From: Bradyrhizobium sp. ORS 285
GTDB lineage: Bacteria; Pseudomonadota; Alphaproteobacteria; Rhizobiales; Xanthobacteraceae
DNA length: 64,000 nucleotides
Direction of reading: 5' to 3'
NCBI RefSeq assembly: GCF_900176205.1
Contig: NZ_LT859959.1
Location: 3,865,001 to 3,929,000 of the forward strand
Part shown: positions 33,357-42,467 of the stretch, piece after piece
How positions within the stretch are numbered: position 1 is the stretch's first letter
How the letters are laid out: each line of letters opens with the position of its first letter
The notes under the pieces: generated by a model
The model's database searches: none
Told to the model about the DNA's origin: nothing
What the model saw: the letters and a program-made list of their open reading frames with translations, nothing else
Translations under genes and position numbers: made by a program

Positions 33357-33614
33357 TCACAGCAGCTTCGCGCTCACGAACAGCGTGCGCACCGCATTGG
33401 TCGCCTGCACCGTCATGATGGCGTTGTCGGCCGCGGCCTGCAGCGCCGACATGGCGGCGTCGTGCAGCGACTTGAACTCCATCCATTCGACGGCGTTGAG
33501 GCTGGTGAGGAACTGATGCGCCTGTCCGACCGTCGAAATCACGACCGGCTTGCCGTTCACCTTGATGTTGAACGTCGTACGCAGACGCGTTTCCGAATGT
33601 GCGGGATCAATCAT
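33357..33614 (-). CDS. DUF982 family small protein
   Basis: The 85-residue protein fits DUF982: an N-terminal strand pair (TTFNIKVNGKPVVISTVGQA), a helix HQFLTSLNAVEWMEFKSLHD, and a C-terminal helix NAVRTLFVSAKLL. DUF982 proteins are small, plentiful in rhizobia and often on symbiotic plasmids; their function is not known. It starts with ATG at 33614 after AAGGTCCCC. It follows the DUF2778 gene on the same strand by 60 bp and ends next to the dispersed repeat. Confidence 0.75.
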   Translation of the reverse strand: MIDPAHSETRLRTTFNIKVNGKPVVISTVGQAHQFLTSLNAVEWMEFKSLHDAAMSALQAAADNAIMTVQATNAVRTLFVSAKLL

Positions 33615-33674
33615 GGGGACCTTCTGGAAGCTGCGACAGGCGGCGCCGCCGCGGTCGCGCCCGAGGACGAAGCG

Positions 33675-34712
33675 TCACTCGGTCTTCTGCGCGGTCCGCG
33701 TCGGGGTGCCAGCCTCGAGCCCGACGACGACGACGAGTCGGTTGAACTCGCCGTCATCATACGCCTTCAGGAAGCGATCGTAATTCTTGATCGAGACGCA
33801 GCCGTTCGAATCCCCTTCGGGACCCAGCATATAGGGGTGGGTCAGCAAGCCGCTGCGGCCGAGGGTCGTGCCCTCGACCACGTTCATGCGCAGGGCGCGC
33901 ACGCCGTGGAACGGCTTTTCCCGCGGTTTCAGGTCATAGGTCGCGGGCGGCGTCGCGCCGACCATGCGCTGGTTGACGTGCTCGGGGTCGTCGCGCAGGT
34001 TGCCCATGCCGGAATGCGCCTCGAGCCCGATGCCCGAGGGCAGATAGACCATCTTGGCCTTGATGTCGTAGACGGCGGTCTTGTCATAGCCGAGCGCCGC
34101 GAGGTCGACGCCAGAGCGGACGATGCCGGCGTCGGGCCCGAGCGAGGCGAATTTGGTCGGGCTCGGCAGCAGATCCGACAGCTTCTGCAGGATCGAACGA
34201 TCATCGACACGGCCCACCGCCTCGGTCGCGCTGGCCGTGACGAGGCTGGTCGGCATGTTTGCGAGCGACGGACGCGGACGCGGCAGCGGCACGCCGGGGG
34301 CAGGCATCGCGACCGTGTTGCCTTCCGTCAGCATCGGCCGCCAGTCGCTGTTATTGAGGTCGCGCGCGGCGGGATCGCGGGATTCCATCCCTTTCACCAG
34401 CGCAGCCCGCGCATCCAGCAGCTGACGATCGATGCCGCGCAGTGCGAACCGGTCAAGCGCGCGGATTGCGTCCTTCTCGGAATAGGCCGAGGCCGATGCG
34501 GAAGCCGGCGCGAAGCGGGTTTCGAAAGTGATGGGCGGGGCGGCGGGAAGCGCGGCGGTCACAACCGGGGCCGCCGGTTCGCTGCTGGCATCGATCCATG
34601 CGGCAGCGCCCGCCGCGATCGCCAATGCGGCGAGCACGACAGCAATCGCTTCGGAGCGCCCGAAGCGGCTTTGCGACAACAGAACGTCTACGCTTGCTTC
34701 ACTGGAAGCCAT
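33675..34712 (-). CDS. DUF2778 (Tlde1-like L,D-transpeptidase fold) membrane-anchored protein
   Basis: Start 34712 (MASSEASVDVLL) follows GGGGACGTG; the frame upstream is unsupported. The 345-residue protein has an N-terminal membrane anchor (about 22-43, AIAVVLAALAIAAGAAAWI), a Ser/Ala/Pro-rich linker, and a C-terminal DUF2778 domain (about 200-340) with HSGMGN, LTHPYMLGPEGDSNGCVSIK (catalytic His and Cys region) and KAYDDGEFNRLVVVV. This fold is shared with Tlde1 peptidoglycan-targeting enzymes, which exchange or cut D-amino acids in stem peptides. Here the anchor points to the periplasm of the producer, so a self cell-wall role is more likely than an injected toxin; no T6SS genes are nearby. 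Confidence 0.8.
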   Translation of the reverse strand: MASSEASVDVLLSQSRFGRSEAIAVVLAALAIAAGAAAWIDASSEPAAPVVTAALPAAPPITFETRFAPASASASAYSEKDAIRALDRFALRGIDRQLLDARAALVKGMESRDPAARDLNNSDWRPMLTEGNTVAMPAPGVPLPRPRPSLANMPTSLVTASATEAVGRVDDRSILQKLSDLLPSPTKFASLGPDAGIVRSGVDLAALGYDKTAVYDIKAKMVYLPSGIGLEAHSGMGNLRDDPEHVNQRMVGATPPATYDLKPREKPFHGVRALRMNVVEGTTLGRSGLLTHPYMLGPEGDSNGCVSIKNYDRFLKAYDDGEFNRLVVVVGLEAGTPTRTAQKTE

Positions 34713-34936
34713 CACGTCCCCGATATACCCCCCTTTTCGAACACCCGCAGAAGGTGTCGACCCCAAGGGGTACGATTCGACCCGTCATGACATAGGATGG
34801 CAAGAGTGCGGCATAATCTAGACAAAGGCCAGCCCGGATTGCTCCGGTCAGGCCGGAAAGCGGGGCGGCGAAAGTGCGTGGCCCGCCGCGGACAATCGAC
34901 TGATACTATCGACTGTTCAATGGGTTGGAGAAGAAA

Positions 34937-35371
34937 ATGAATGCCAATTCTGGCGACCTCAGCCGATTTGTCGACGCACAGAATTCGATTTATTCGCGCG
35001 TGACCGCCGAACTTGCGGCCGGCCACAAGCAAAGCCACTGGATGTGGTTCATCTTCCCCCAGGTTGCGGGGCTGGGCAGCTCGTCCATGGCGCAGCGCTA
35101 CGCCATCGGTTCACGCGCAGAGGCCGAGGCCTATCTCGCGCACCCTGTGCTCGGGCCGCGTCTCCTCGAATGCACCCGCCTGGTGCTCGCGGTGACCGGC
35201 AAATCGCTTCGGCAGATCCTGGGCTCGCCTGACGATGCCAAGTTCCGCTCCTGCATGACGCTGTTCGATTCCGTCAATCCGAATACGGATTTCGCCGCGG
35301 CGCTGGATCGGTACTGCGACGGCGAGCGCGATCCGGCGACGTTGGCCTTTCTGCAGCGCGGGAGCGTCTAG
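34937..35371 (+). CDS. DUF1810 family protein
   Basis: Start 34937 has GGAG six bases upstream. The 144-residue product matches DUF1810: LSRFVDAQNSIYSRVTAELA, the conserved KQSHWMWFIFPQVAGLG, SMAQRYAIGSRAEAEAYLAH, LGPRLLECTRLVL and the C-terminal FRSCMTLFDSV ... FAAALDRYCDGERDPATLAF. DUF1810 proteins are helical and widely distributed, and no activity has been established. The gene is monocistronic. A CATAAT box near 34812 could be part of its promoter. Confidence 0.88.
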   Translation: MNANSGDLSRFVDAQNSIYSRVTAELAAGHKQSHWMWFIFPQVAGLGSSSMAQRYAIGSRAEAEAYLAHPVLGPRLLECTRLVLAVTGKSLRQILGSPDDAKFRSCMTLFDSVNPNTDFAAALDRYCDGERDPATLAFLQRGSV

Positions 35372-35523
35372 CCATGCTGGTCATACGAGCGTCATCGGTA
35401 GCATGCTGATGAGCAGACCGCTGGTCGTGCCGGATTTCGGGTGATAGCCGGAACAGCAAACTTGATCGCGCCAAGATTTGCGGCTCCCATCCGCCGCATT
35501 GATTGTCCCAAGGAGACACGCTC

Positions 35524-35769
35524 ATGAAGAAGTTTTTCCTGATTGCCGCGCTCGCGACCTTCGCCGCCGGCTCCGCCTTCGCCGAGGATAGCTGCGAGAC
35601 CAAGGCGGTCGGCAAGGACGGCAAGGCGCTGTCCGGTGCCGCCAAGACCTCGTTCATGAAGAAGTGCATGGCCGAGACCTGCGAGACCAAGGCCGTCGGC
35701 TCCGACGGCAAGAAGCTCGCCGGCGCCGCCAAGACCTCCTTCATGAAGAAGTGCGAGGCCGGCGGCTAA
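35524..35769 (+). CDS. PsiF-repeat exported small protein
   Basis: The 81-residue protein has a signal peptide (KKFFLIAALATFAAGSAFA-E) and two nearly identical 25-residue PsiF repeats, each running from CETKAVG through DGK and GAAKTSFMKKC. The two cysteines per repeat probably form a disulfide in the periplasm. PsiF is named for phosphate-starvation induction in E. coli, but no Pho box is evident here. Start ATG 35524 follows AAGGAGACACGCTC. A clear terminator hairpin follows. Confidence 0.82.
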   Translation: MKKFFLIAALATFAAGSAFAEDSCETKAVGKDGKALSGAAKTSFMKKCMAETCETKAVGSDGKKLAGAAKTSFMKKCEAGG

Positions 35770-35790
35770 GAGATTCGTTCGCGACACCGA

Positions 35791-35819
35791 CGCCCCGCCG
35801 CGACACCGGCGGGGCGTTT
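35791..35819 (+). terminator. Rho-independent terminator after the PsiF-like gene
   Basis: CGCCCCGCCG (35791-35800) pairs with CGGCGGGGCG (35807-35816) over a six-base loop and is followed by TTT. Ten GC pairs and position 21 bp after the stop codon make this a likely intrinsic terminator. Confidence 0.75.
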
Positions 35820-35960
35820 GACAACCATTCCGCAAGTTCCATCGGAGGGAGCGTACCGCAGGCCTTGTTGACATGGTATGTTGTCAGCCGAACTCCACAT
35901 CGAGCTGCTCATGCCTTGTAACGCCCCCCTGATTTCGAAGTCCGACGAGGCTTGTGCCGC

Positions 35961-38057
35961 GTGAGTTCCGTGGAGGCCGACGCGCTCCGCCAGCGCCTGC
36001 TGGAGCTTGAAACCGAGAATGCCCGCCTCAAGGCGCTGTTCGCCGCCGATGCCGGCAAGCGCGCCGAAGCCGAAACGGCGCTCGCCGAAAGCGAGGAGCG
36101 CTACCGCACGCTGTTCAACTCGATCGATGAAGGCTTCTGCATCATCGAGTTCCTGGACGGCCCGCACGGTCCCTTGAGCGACTACGTCCATGTCGAGGCC
36201 AACCCGGCCTATGCGCTGCATGCCGGCATTCCGAACGTGGTTGGGCAGAAGGTCCGCGAGATGGTGCCCGCCGAGGCCGGCGGCTGGGTCGATCTCTATG
36301 GCGCCGTTCTGCGCACCGGCGAGCCGATCCGCTTCGAGCGCGAGCTGGTCGCGACCGGCCGCTATCTGGAGCTCGCGGCGTTCAGGGTCGAGCCGGCCAG
36401 CCGGCGTCAGGTCGCAGTGCTGTTCCAGGACATCACCGCCCGCAAGCGCGCCGAGGTCGCGCTGCAGGAGATCAACGATACGCTGGAAGCGCGCGTCGTC
36501 GCCGCGCTGGCCGAGCGCAAGCTGCTCGCCGACATCGTCGAGGGCACCAACGCCTTCGTGCAAGTGGTCGACACGCGGTTCCGCCTGATCGCCATCAACA
36601 GTGCCGCCGTGCAGGAGTTCGGCCGCATCTTCGGCGTCCACCCCAAGGTCGGCGACGACCTGCTTGAGCTGTTCAAGCATCTTCCGGAGCACCAGTCGGC
36701 CGTCCGCGCCGTGTGGGCGCGCGCGCTTCAGGGCGAGGAGTTCGTCGAGATCGGCGAGTTCGGCGTGGCCGGCCGCGACCGCCGCTTCTACGAGCTGCGC
36801 TTCTCGGTGTTGCGCGACGCCGGAGGTGAGCAGATCGGCGCCTATCAGTTCGCCTATGACGTCACCGACCGGCTGCGCGAGCAGGCGCGGCTGCGCGAGG
36901 CCGAGGAGGCGCTGCGCCAGTCGCAGAAGATGGAGGCCGTGGGCCAGCTGACCGGCGGCATCGCCCACGACTTCAACAATCTGCTGACCGGCATCATGGG
37001 CTCGCTGGAGATGCTGCAGACCCGCATGCGCCAGGGCCGCTTCACCGAGGTCGACCGCTACGTCGCGGCGGCCCAGGGCGCCTCGAAGCGCGCCGCCGCG
37101 CTGACCCACCGCCTGCTCGCCTTCTCGCGCCGGCAGACGCTCGATCCCAAGCCGACCGACGTCAATCGCCTCGTCATGGGCATGGAGGAGCTGGTGCGCC
37201 GCACGGTGGGCCCGCAGATCCACCTGGAGGTCGTAACCGCCGGCGGGCTCTGGCCGGCGCTGATCGACTCCTCGCAGCTCGAAAGCGCCCTGCTCAACCT
37301 CTGCATCAATGCACGCGACGCCATGCCGGAAGGCGGCCGCATCACGATCGAGACGGCGAACAAATGGCTGGATGACCGCGCCGCGCGCGAGCGCGATCTG
37401 TCGCCAGGCCAGTACATTTCGCTGTGCGTCACCGATACCGGCACGGGCATGACGCCAGATGTGATCGAGCACGCTTTCGATCCGTTCTTTACGACCAAGC
37501 CGATCGGCCAGGGCACCGGCCTCGGCCTGTCGATGGTCTATGGTTTTGCGCGGCAGTCCGGCGGGCAGGTGCGGATCTATTCCGAGCTCGGCCAGGGCAC
37601 CACGATGTGCCTTTACTTCCCGCGTCATTATGTCAGCGAAGCCGAGGCCGCCGGTCCTGCCCAAGCCAGCGCTGCGACGTCAGCGCGGACCGGCCAGACC
37701 ATTCTCGTGGTCGACGACGAGCCGACCGTGCGCATGCTGGTGATGGAGGTGCTCGACGAGCGCGGCTACGCGGTCATCGAAGCGAAGGACGGCCCGAGCG
37801 GCCTTGCGGCCCTGCAGTCCGATGCACGCATTGATCTGCTGATCACCGATGTCGGCCTGCCCGGTGGCATGAACGGCCGTCAGCTCGCAGATGCCGCGCG
37901 TGCGACGCGCACCGATCTCAAGGTGCTGTTCATCACCGGCTACGCCGAGAACGCGATCCTCAACAGCGGCCAGCTTGCGCCGGGCATGCAGGTTCTAACC
38001 AAGCCGTTCGACGTCGAGGCGCTCGCCGGGCGGGTCAGGGAGATGATCGAGGGGTGA
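35961..38057 (+). CDS. PAS-containing hybrid sensor histidine kinase with receiver domain
   Basis: Start GTG 35961 is preferred to the TTG at 35952. The 698-residue soluble protein has an N-terminal coiled coil ([19 protein letters not shown]), a PAS domain (about 40-165), a second PAS (about 190-305), a HisKA domain with [20 protein letters not shown] (phospho-His about residue 334), an ATPase domain (N-box [15 protein letters not shown]-boxes DTGTGMT and GTGLGLS) and a C-terminal receiver (VVDDEP, phospho-Asp in [10 protein letters not shown], Lys in LTKPFD). Such hybrids usually pass phosphate through an Hpt or reset their own kinase; no partner is adjacent. The signal is unknown. Confidence 0.92.
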   Translation: MSSVEADALRQRLLELETENARLKALFAADAGKRAEAETALAESEERYRTLFNSIDEGFCIIEFLDGPHGPLSDYVHVEANPAYALHAGIPNVVGQKVREMVPAEAGGWVDLYGAVLRTGEPIRFERELVATGRYLELAAFRVEPASRRQVAVLFQDITARKRAEVALQEINDTLEARVVAALAERKLLADIVEGTNAFVQVVDTRFRLIAINSAAVQEFGRIFGVHPKVGDDLLELFKHLPEHQSAVRAVWARALQGEEFVEIGEFGVAGRDRRFYELRFSVLRDAGGEQIGAYQFAYDVTDRLREQARLREAEEALRQSQKMEAVGQLTGGIAHDFNNLLTGIMGSLEMLQTRMRQGRFTEVDRYVAAAQGASKRAAALTHRLLAFSRRQTLDPKPTDVNRLVMGMEELVRRTVGPQIHLEVVTAGGLWPALIDSSQLESALLNLCINARDAMPEGGRITIETANKWLDDRAARERDLSPGQYISLCVTDTGTGMTPDVIEHAFDPFFTTKPIGQGTGLGLSMVYGFARQSGGQVRIYSELGQGTTMCLYFPRHYVSEAEAAGPAQASAATSARTGQTILVVDDEPTVRMLVMEVLDERGYAVIEAKDGPSGLAALQSDARIDLLITDVGLPGGMNGRQLADAARATRTDLKVLFITGYAENAILNSGQLAPGMQVLTKPFDVEALAGRVREMIEG

Positions 38058-38149
38058 GCATGGGGAAAGGTCACCGATGATCGCGCTCGCTCCGACGTGC
38101 CGCCCCGCGCGTGTTCGAATGGCTGAAACAATGACCCGTGGCCGACGCC

Positions 38150-39772
38150 TCAGCTGCGCAGACCGGGCGCCTCATGGCCGCTGCGGGCGACATATTCGGT
38201 GTAGCCGCCGCCATATTGATGCAGCCCGTCGGACGTCAGCTCCAGCACACGATTGGAGAGCGCGGCGAGGAAGTGCCGGTCATGCGAGACGAACAGCATG
38301 GTACCCTCGAAATTCGAGAGCGCTGCGATCAGCATCTCCTTGGTCGCCATGTCCAGATGGTTGGTCGGCTCGTCCAGCACCAGGAAGTTCGGCGGATCGT
38401 AGAGCATCTTGGCCATCACCAGCCGCGCCTTCTCGCCGCCCGACAGCACCCGGCAACGCTTCTCGACGTCGTCGCCGGAGAAGCCGAAGCAGCCGGCGAG
38501 CGCGCGCAGCGAGCCTTGGCCCGCCTGCGGAAACGAATGCTCGAGCGACTCGAATACGGTGTCTTCGCCGTCCAAGAGGTCCATCGCATGCTGTGCGAAG
38601 TAGCCCATCTTGACGCTGCCGCCGATCGTCACCGAGCCGTCATCGGGCTCGGCCGTGCCGGCGATGAGCTTCAACAAGGTCGACTTGCCGGCGCCGTTGA
38701 CGCCCATCACGCACCAGCGCTCGCGGCGGCGGATCGTGAAATCCAGCCCGTCATAGATGCGGCGGCTGCCATAGCTCTTCGACACCTTCTTCAGCGCCAC
38801 CACGTCCTCGCCCGAGCGCGGCGCCGGCAGGAAATCGAAGGCCACGGTCTGGCGGCGCTTCGGCGGCTCGACGCGCTCGATCTTGTCGAGCTTCTTCACC
38901 CGGCTCTGCACCTGCGCCGCATGCGACGCCCGCGCCTTGAAGCGCTCGATGAACTTGATCTCCTTGGCGAGCATCGCCTGCTGGCGCTCATACTGGGCCT
39001 GCTGCTGCTTCTCGTTCAGCGCCCGCTGCTGCTCGTAGAAGTCATAATCGCCGGAATAGGTCGTGAGCTGGCCGGCGTCGATCTCGATGACCTTGTTGAT
39101 GATGCGGTTGATGAACTCGCGGTCATGCGAGGTCATCAGCAGCGCACCCTCATAGCCCTTGAGGAAGTGCTCCAGCCAGATCAGGCTTTCGAGATCGAGA
39201 TGGTTCGACGGCTCGTCGAGCAGCATGACGTCGGGACGCATCAGGAGAATGCGGGCCAGCGCGACGCGCATCTTCCAGCCGCCGGACAACAGGCCGACGT
39301 CCTTGTCCATCATCTCCTCGGAGAAGCCGAGGCCGGCCAGCGCCTCGCGGGCACGGCTGTCGAGCGCGTAGCCGTCGAGCTCCTCGAAGCGGGCCAGCAC
39401 CTCTCCATAACGGGCGATGATGTCGTCCATCTCGTCGGCGCGATCGGGATCGGCCATCGCGGCCTCGAGCTCCTTGAGCTCGGCGGCCACCGACGACACC
39501 GGCCCTGCCCCGTCCATGACCTCGGCCACGGCGCTGCGGCCAGACATCTCGCCGACGTCCTGGTTGAAATAGCCGATCGAGATGCCGCGATCGGTCGAGA
39601 CCTGGCCCTCGTCCGGCTGGTCGCGGCCCGAGATCATCCGGAACAAGGTCGACTTGCCGGCGCCGTTGGGGCCGACCAGCCCGATCTTCTCCCCACGCTG
39701 CAGGGCCGCGGAGGCTTCGATGAACAGGATCTGGTGGCCGACTTGCTTGCTGATGTTGTCGAGGCGGATCAT
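38150..39772 (-). CDS. ABC-F family ATPase (translation-associated)
   Basis: The 540-residue cytoplasmic protein has two ATPase domains in tandem and no membrane segment: Walker A GLVGPNGAGKST and GVNGAGKSTLL, signatures LLSGGWKMRVALARILLM and LSGGEKARLVMAKMLYD, Walker B VMLLDEPSNHLD and FLVLDEPTNHLD. A charged linker (about 240-300, QQQAQYERQQAMLAKEIKF) corresponds to the P-site tRNA interaction motif. ABC-F proteins bind the ribosomal E site and relieve stalling; some confer antibiotic protection. Length and linker resemble the YheS/YbiT-type housekeeping members rather than resistance proteins. Confidence 0.92.
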   Translation of the reverse strand: MIRLDNISKQVGHQILFIEASAALQRGEKIGLVGPNGAGKSTLFRMISGRDQPDEGQVSTDRGISIGYFNQDVGEMSGRSAVAEVMDGAGPVSSVAAELKELEAAMADPDRADEMDDIIARYGEVLARFEELDGYALDSRAREALAGLGFSEEMMDKDVGLLSGGWKMRVALARILLMRPDVMLLDEPSNHLDLESLIWLEHFLKGYEGALLMTSHDREFINRIINKVIEIDAGQLTTYSGDYDFYEQQRALNEKQQQAQYERQQAMLAKEIKFIERFKARASHAAQVQSRVKKLDKIERVEPPKRRQTVAFDFLPAPRSGEDVVALKKVSKSYGSRRIYDGLDFTIRRRERWCVMGVNGAGKSTLLKLIAGTAEPDDGSVTIGGSVKMGYFAQHAMDLLDGEDTVFESLEHSFPQAGQGSLRALAGCFGFSGDDVEKRCRVLSGGEKARLVMAKMLYDPPNFLVLDEPTNHLDMATKEMLIAALSNFEGTMLFVSHDRHFLAALSNRVLELTSDGLHQYGGGYTEYVARSGHEAPGLRS

Positions 39773-39874
39773 GAGGGCTCAGGCGGTGGACGGGTTGCCG
39801 CCGCTCTTAGTCGATGCGCGCCGCCGGTGGAAGGCGCAATTTCGCACCGCAACTCAAGCCTCACGAGGGCTCGG

Positions 39875-40327
39875 TCAGCGGCCCTGCGGCCGGAAATCCT
39901 GGTTGCCGAACGGCTTCTCGGTCGGGATCCGGATGGCGACGTAGCCGCGCTCCATGGTGGCGTGGCACGCATTGCAGCCCGAGGTCAGCTCGGTCACGGC
40001 AGAGGCGAACCGCTTGCCGTCCTTCGCCGTGATCGCATCGGAGATCGACTGGATCGGCTGGCTCAAGGTGGTCACATTGTCCACCGGCAGCCCCGAATAG
40101 AAGCCCGCGGCATCGGCGAGGCTCTGCTTGAGCTGCACCAGCTCATAGGCGGCGAGGTCCCAGTTCTTGGCCTGCCCGGCGAACCACAGCTTGGCGTGCC
40201 TGACCTGCACCAGGTTCATGATGTCGCCGAGCCGCGGCAGATATTGGTCTGCATTGGACGGTGCCACGGCCAGCGCGATTGCCGTGCCGGCGAGCGCGAC
40301 GCCAACCACCCATTTCCGATAGCTCAT
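39875..40327 (-). CDS. exported c-type cytochrome-like protein
   Basis: Start 40327 gives a signal peptide (about 1-26, WVVGVALAGTAIALAVAPSNA-D) and a mature protein of about 125 residues with one heme motif CNACH near the C terminus (TSGCNACHATMERGYVAIR). The placement of CxxCH at the end of a four-helix, mostly helical chain is reminiscent of cytochrome c prime-like proteins. It probably carries covalent heme in the periplasm; the partner is unknown. The gene lies between an ABC-F gene and glnII on the same strand, each with its own spacing. Confidence 0.78.
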   Translation of the reverse strand: MSYRKWVVGVALAGTAIALAVAPSNADQYLPRLGDIMNLVQVRHAKLWFAGQAKNWDLAAYELVQLKQSLADAAGFYSGLPVDNVTTLSQPIQSISDAITAKDGKRFASAVTELTSGCNACHATMERGYVAIRIPTEKPFGNQDFRPQGR

Positions 40328-40456
40328 TCGACACTCCGCTTCCCAGATCCGCGTCTCCGCCGTCCAAGACAGACATACCGCCACTGTCGGACGCCGGACT
40401 TGCGATTGATCAAGACGGACCGCCAGACCCCGCACCCGACCTGCCGTCACAAACGA

Positions 40457-40490
40457 ATGATCCGCCGGAGCGGCTGCTCCGGCGGATCAT
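40457..40490 (-). terminator. Rho-independent terminator of glnII
   Basis: ATGATCCGCCGGAG (40457-40470) pairs perfectly with 40477-40490 over a six-base loop. Read on the minus strand it follows the glnII stop by about 40 bases and is followed by TCGTTTGT. Fourteen pairs make it the strongest hairpin in this region. Confidence 0.7.
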
Positions 40491-40528
40491 CACGTCAGCC
40501 CCTGCCCCGGGGTATGATATTCGGCGTC

Positions 40529-41563
40529 TTAGGCTGCGGCTTTCGCGCCGGTCGGGACCGTCGCGATCGTCTTCAGGACCTGAGACGCGATCTGGTAGGG
40601 GTCGCCCTGCGAGTTCGGACGGCGGTCTTCCAGATAGCCCTTATAGGCGTTGTTGACGAACGAGTGCGGCACGCGGATCGAGGCGCCACGGTCGGCAACA
40701 CCCCAGCTGAAGGTGTCGATCGAGGCGGTCTCGTGCTTGCCGGTCAGACGCATGTGGTTGTCCGGACCGTACACGGCGATGTGGTCGGCGCGGGCTTCCT
40801 TGAAAGCGTCCATCAGCTTCTCGAAGTACTCCTTGCCGCCGACTTCGCGCATGTGCTTGGTCGAGAAGTTGCAGTGCATGCCCGAGCCGTTCCAGTCGGT
40901 GTCGCCGAGCGGCTTGCAGTGGAACTCGATGTCGATGCCGTACTTCTCGGTGAGGCGCAGCATCAGGTAGCGAGCCATCCACATCTGGTCGGCGGCCGTA
41001 CGCGAGCCCTTGCCGAACACCTGGAACTCCCACTGGCCCTTCGCCACCTCGGCGTTGATGCCTTCGTGGTTGATGCCGGCCGCGAGGCAGAGGTCGAGAT
41101 GCTCTTCGACCATCTTGCGGGCGACGTCGCCGACGTTCTTGAAGCCGACGCCGGTGTAGTACGGACCCTGCGGAGCCGGGTAGCCGTATTCGGGGAAGCC
41201 GAGAGGACGGCCGTCCTTGTAGAAGAAGTACTCCTGCTCGAAGCCGAACCAGGCGTCCGGATCGTCAAGGATGGTCGCGCGCGCGTTCGACGGATGCGGG
41301 GTCTTGCCGTCCGGCATCATCACTTCGCACATCACCAGCACGCCGTTGGTGCGGGCGGCATCGGGATACACGGCGACCGGCTTCAGCACGCAGTCGGAGC
41401 TATGGCCTTCGGCCTGCATCGTCGACGAGCCGTCGAAACCCCAAAGAGGCAGCTGTTCCAGGGTCGGAAAAGAGGAAAATTCCTTGATCTGTGTCTTGCC
41501 GCGCAAATTCGGCACCGGCTTGTAGCCGTCGAGCCAGATGTACTCGAGCTTGTATTTCGTCAT
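40529..41563 (-). CDS. glnII: glutamine synthetase II (eukaryotic type)
   Basis: The 344-residue enzyme starts MTKYKLEYIWLDGYKPVPNL and has GSII landmarks: WGFDGSSTMQAEG, FGFEQEYFF, the INAEVAKGQWEFQVF metal and substrate strand, DTDWNGSGMHCNFST and the ADRGASIRVP loop. It makes glutamine from glutamate, ammonia and ATP in the cytoplasm. Length is that of GSII (about 330-370), much shorter than GSI, and it has no adenylylation tyrosine loop. In Bradyrhizobium glnII is known to be transcribed from an NtrC-activated sigma-54 promoter; a fitting -24/-12 element lies at 41652-41667. Confidence 0.96.
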   Translation of the reverse strand: MTKYKLEYIWLDGYKPVPNLRGKTQIKEFSSFPTLEQLPLWGFDGSSTMQAEGHSSDCVLKPVAVYPDAARTNGVLVMCEVMMPDGKTPHPSNARATILDDPDAWFGFEQEYFFYKDGRPLGFPEYGYPAPQGPYYTGVGFKNVGDVARKMVEEHLDLCLAAGINHEGINAEVAKGQWEFQVFGKGSRTAADQMWMARYLMLRLTEKYGIDIEFHCKPLGDTDWNGSGMHCNFSTKHMREVGGKEYFEKLMDAFKEARADHIAVYGPDNHMRLTGKHETASIDTFSWGVADRGASIRVPHSFVNNAYKGYLEDRRPNSQGDPYQIASQVLKTIATVPTGAKAAA

Positions 41564-41651
41564 TGAGCCTCTCTGTCTTATCGAAAGGTGGGAGCCCAGC
41601 AATCGAAGGCTCCCCGCGCTTACCCGGCCACGATCGGCCAGCGCACTCTTA

Positions 41652-41667
41652 AGCACGGAACGTGCCA
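41652..41667 (-). promoter_or_regulatory. sigma-54 (-24/-12) promoter of glnII
   Basis: Read on the minus strand this is TGGCACGTTCCGTGCT, which differs from the TGGCACG-N4-TTGCW consensus at one position and keeps the essential GG and GC with correct spacing. It lies about 90 bp upstream of the glnII ATG. Known nitrogen control of Bradyrhizobium glnII supports the call. I did not find an NtrC box I trust. Confidence 0.8.
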
Positions 41668-41984
41668 AGTCCCGCGACGTCCCGCCGCAGGCGCTACGGA
41701 CGATCCAGGCACCGCCAGCCTCGGCTGGCACACCCAGGAGGTGCGACAAAGCCGCGCGGCCGGGTTTGCACGGAGCGCATGGCGGCGCGCGGGCGATGTC
41801 AAAATCCCGCTTGATTCCTTGGCATTTGCGGCGTCGCGGAAAATCGCCCGAACAAGGTATCGGCAGTCCCGGGACATTTTCGAAAAGACGGAGCCGGGGT
41901 TCTCGCAACCTTTGGTCCGGCCCAAGCGTTAGTCAGCTGCACGTTGCTTCGCAGGAGGCAAAACCCGGAATGCCTTCCAAATGC

Positions 41985-42015
41985 GCAACATGTGATTTCA
42001 TTTTCATCATGTTGC
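41985..42015. promoter_or_regulatory. inverted repeat between glnII and the DUF2735 gene
   Basis: GCAACATG (41985-41992) and CATGTTGC (42008-42015) are perfect complements separated by 15 bases of AT-rich sequence. It lies in the 548-bp divergent region, about 100 bp upstream of the DUF2735 start and 320 bp from the glnII promoter. It could be an operator for either gene or a leader hairpin; no regulator is identified. Confidence 0.35.
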
Positions 42016-42111
42016 ATTCCCCGGGGCAGCCACCGATATCGAAAGCGGTAACCACAAGAGAACGAGTCGGGCGCACCATGACCTCGCCCCGATGGGAAGG
42101 AGACTTAGCGA

Positions 42112-42306
42112 ATGGAGACCAATGTGACCGAGGGATCCGCAAGGATCTACCAATTTCCGCGCGGGGGGCGAGCCGGCCTCGCATCCCGCTCTGCCGGAGC
42201 TTCGGCAGCCCGGCCGACGGCGCCATCGATCCAGCCGACCATCTACAGCGGCAGCTGGTATCACGACGAGGCGATTCAGGAAGCCAAGCCGGCGTGGGAC
42301 CGCTGA
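42112..42306 (+). CDS. DUF2735 family small protein
   Basis: The 64-residue product METNVTEGSARIYQFPRGGR... carries the DUF2735 core A-R-I-Y-Q-F-P-x-G-G-R and a short C-terminal TIYSGSWYHDEAIQEA segment. DUF2735 genes are commonly found beside glnII in rhizobia, as here in divergent orientation, so a nitrogen-related role is plausible, though no activity is known. AAGGAG precedes the start. A good terminator follows. Confidence 0.8.
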   Translation: METNVTEGSARIYQFPRGGRAGLASRSAGASAARPTAPSIQPTIYSGSWYHDEAIQEAKPAWDR

Positions 42307-42346
42307 TGTCGACAAGTCCCGTAACGCATGTTTCGCGCATCTGCTG

Positions 42347-42384
42347 AGGGGTCGGACCGACGAGGTTCCGGCCCTTTTTCTTTC
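42347..42384 (+). terminator. Rho-independent terminator after the DUF2735 gene
   Basis: GGGTCGGACC and GGTTCCGGCCC pair (one G-U pair and a one-base bulge) around GACGA and are followed by TTTTTCTTTCT, which is the classic intrinsic terminator form. Confidence 0.8.
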
Positions 42385-42467
42385 TCCGCGCTTCAGAGCA
42401 ACGTCTAGACCGTCGGTTGAGCCTTCGCAGGTTTCACAGGGACGCTCGGTTGACGTACAGTGCCCTT

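Noticed and set aside
34845..34905. SRP RNA-like GGTCAGG...GGAA sequence upstream of the DUF1810 gene
   Set aside because: It contains GGTCAGGCCGGAA but lacks the AGCAGCC half of the symmetric loop and the closing CC/GG pairs of the tetraloop stem, so it does not fold like an SRP domain IV.
38138..41566. 1142-codon plus-strand open frame
   Set aside because: Antisense to the ABC-F, cytochrome-like and glnII genes, all of which have clear family motifs and good starts.
41720..41760. NtrC-like GCAC...GTGC pair upstream of glnII
   Set aside because: The half-sites are separated by nine bases instead of the seven expected for an NtrC box.
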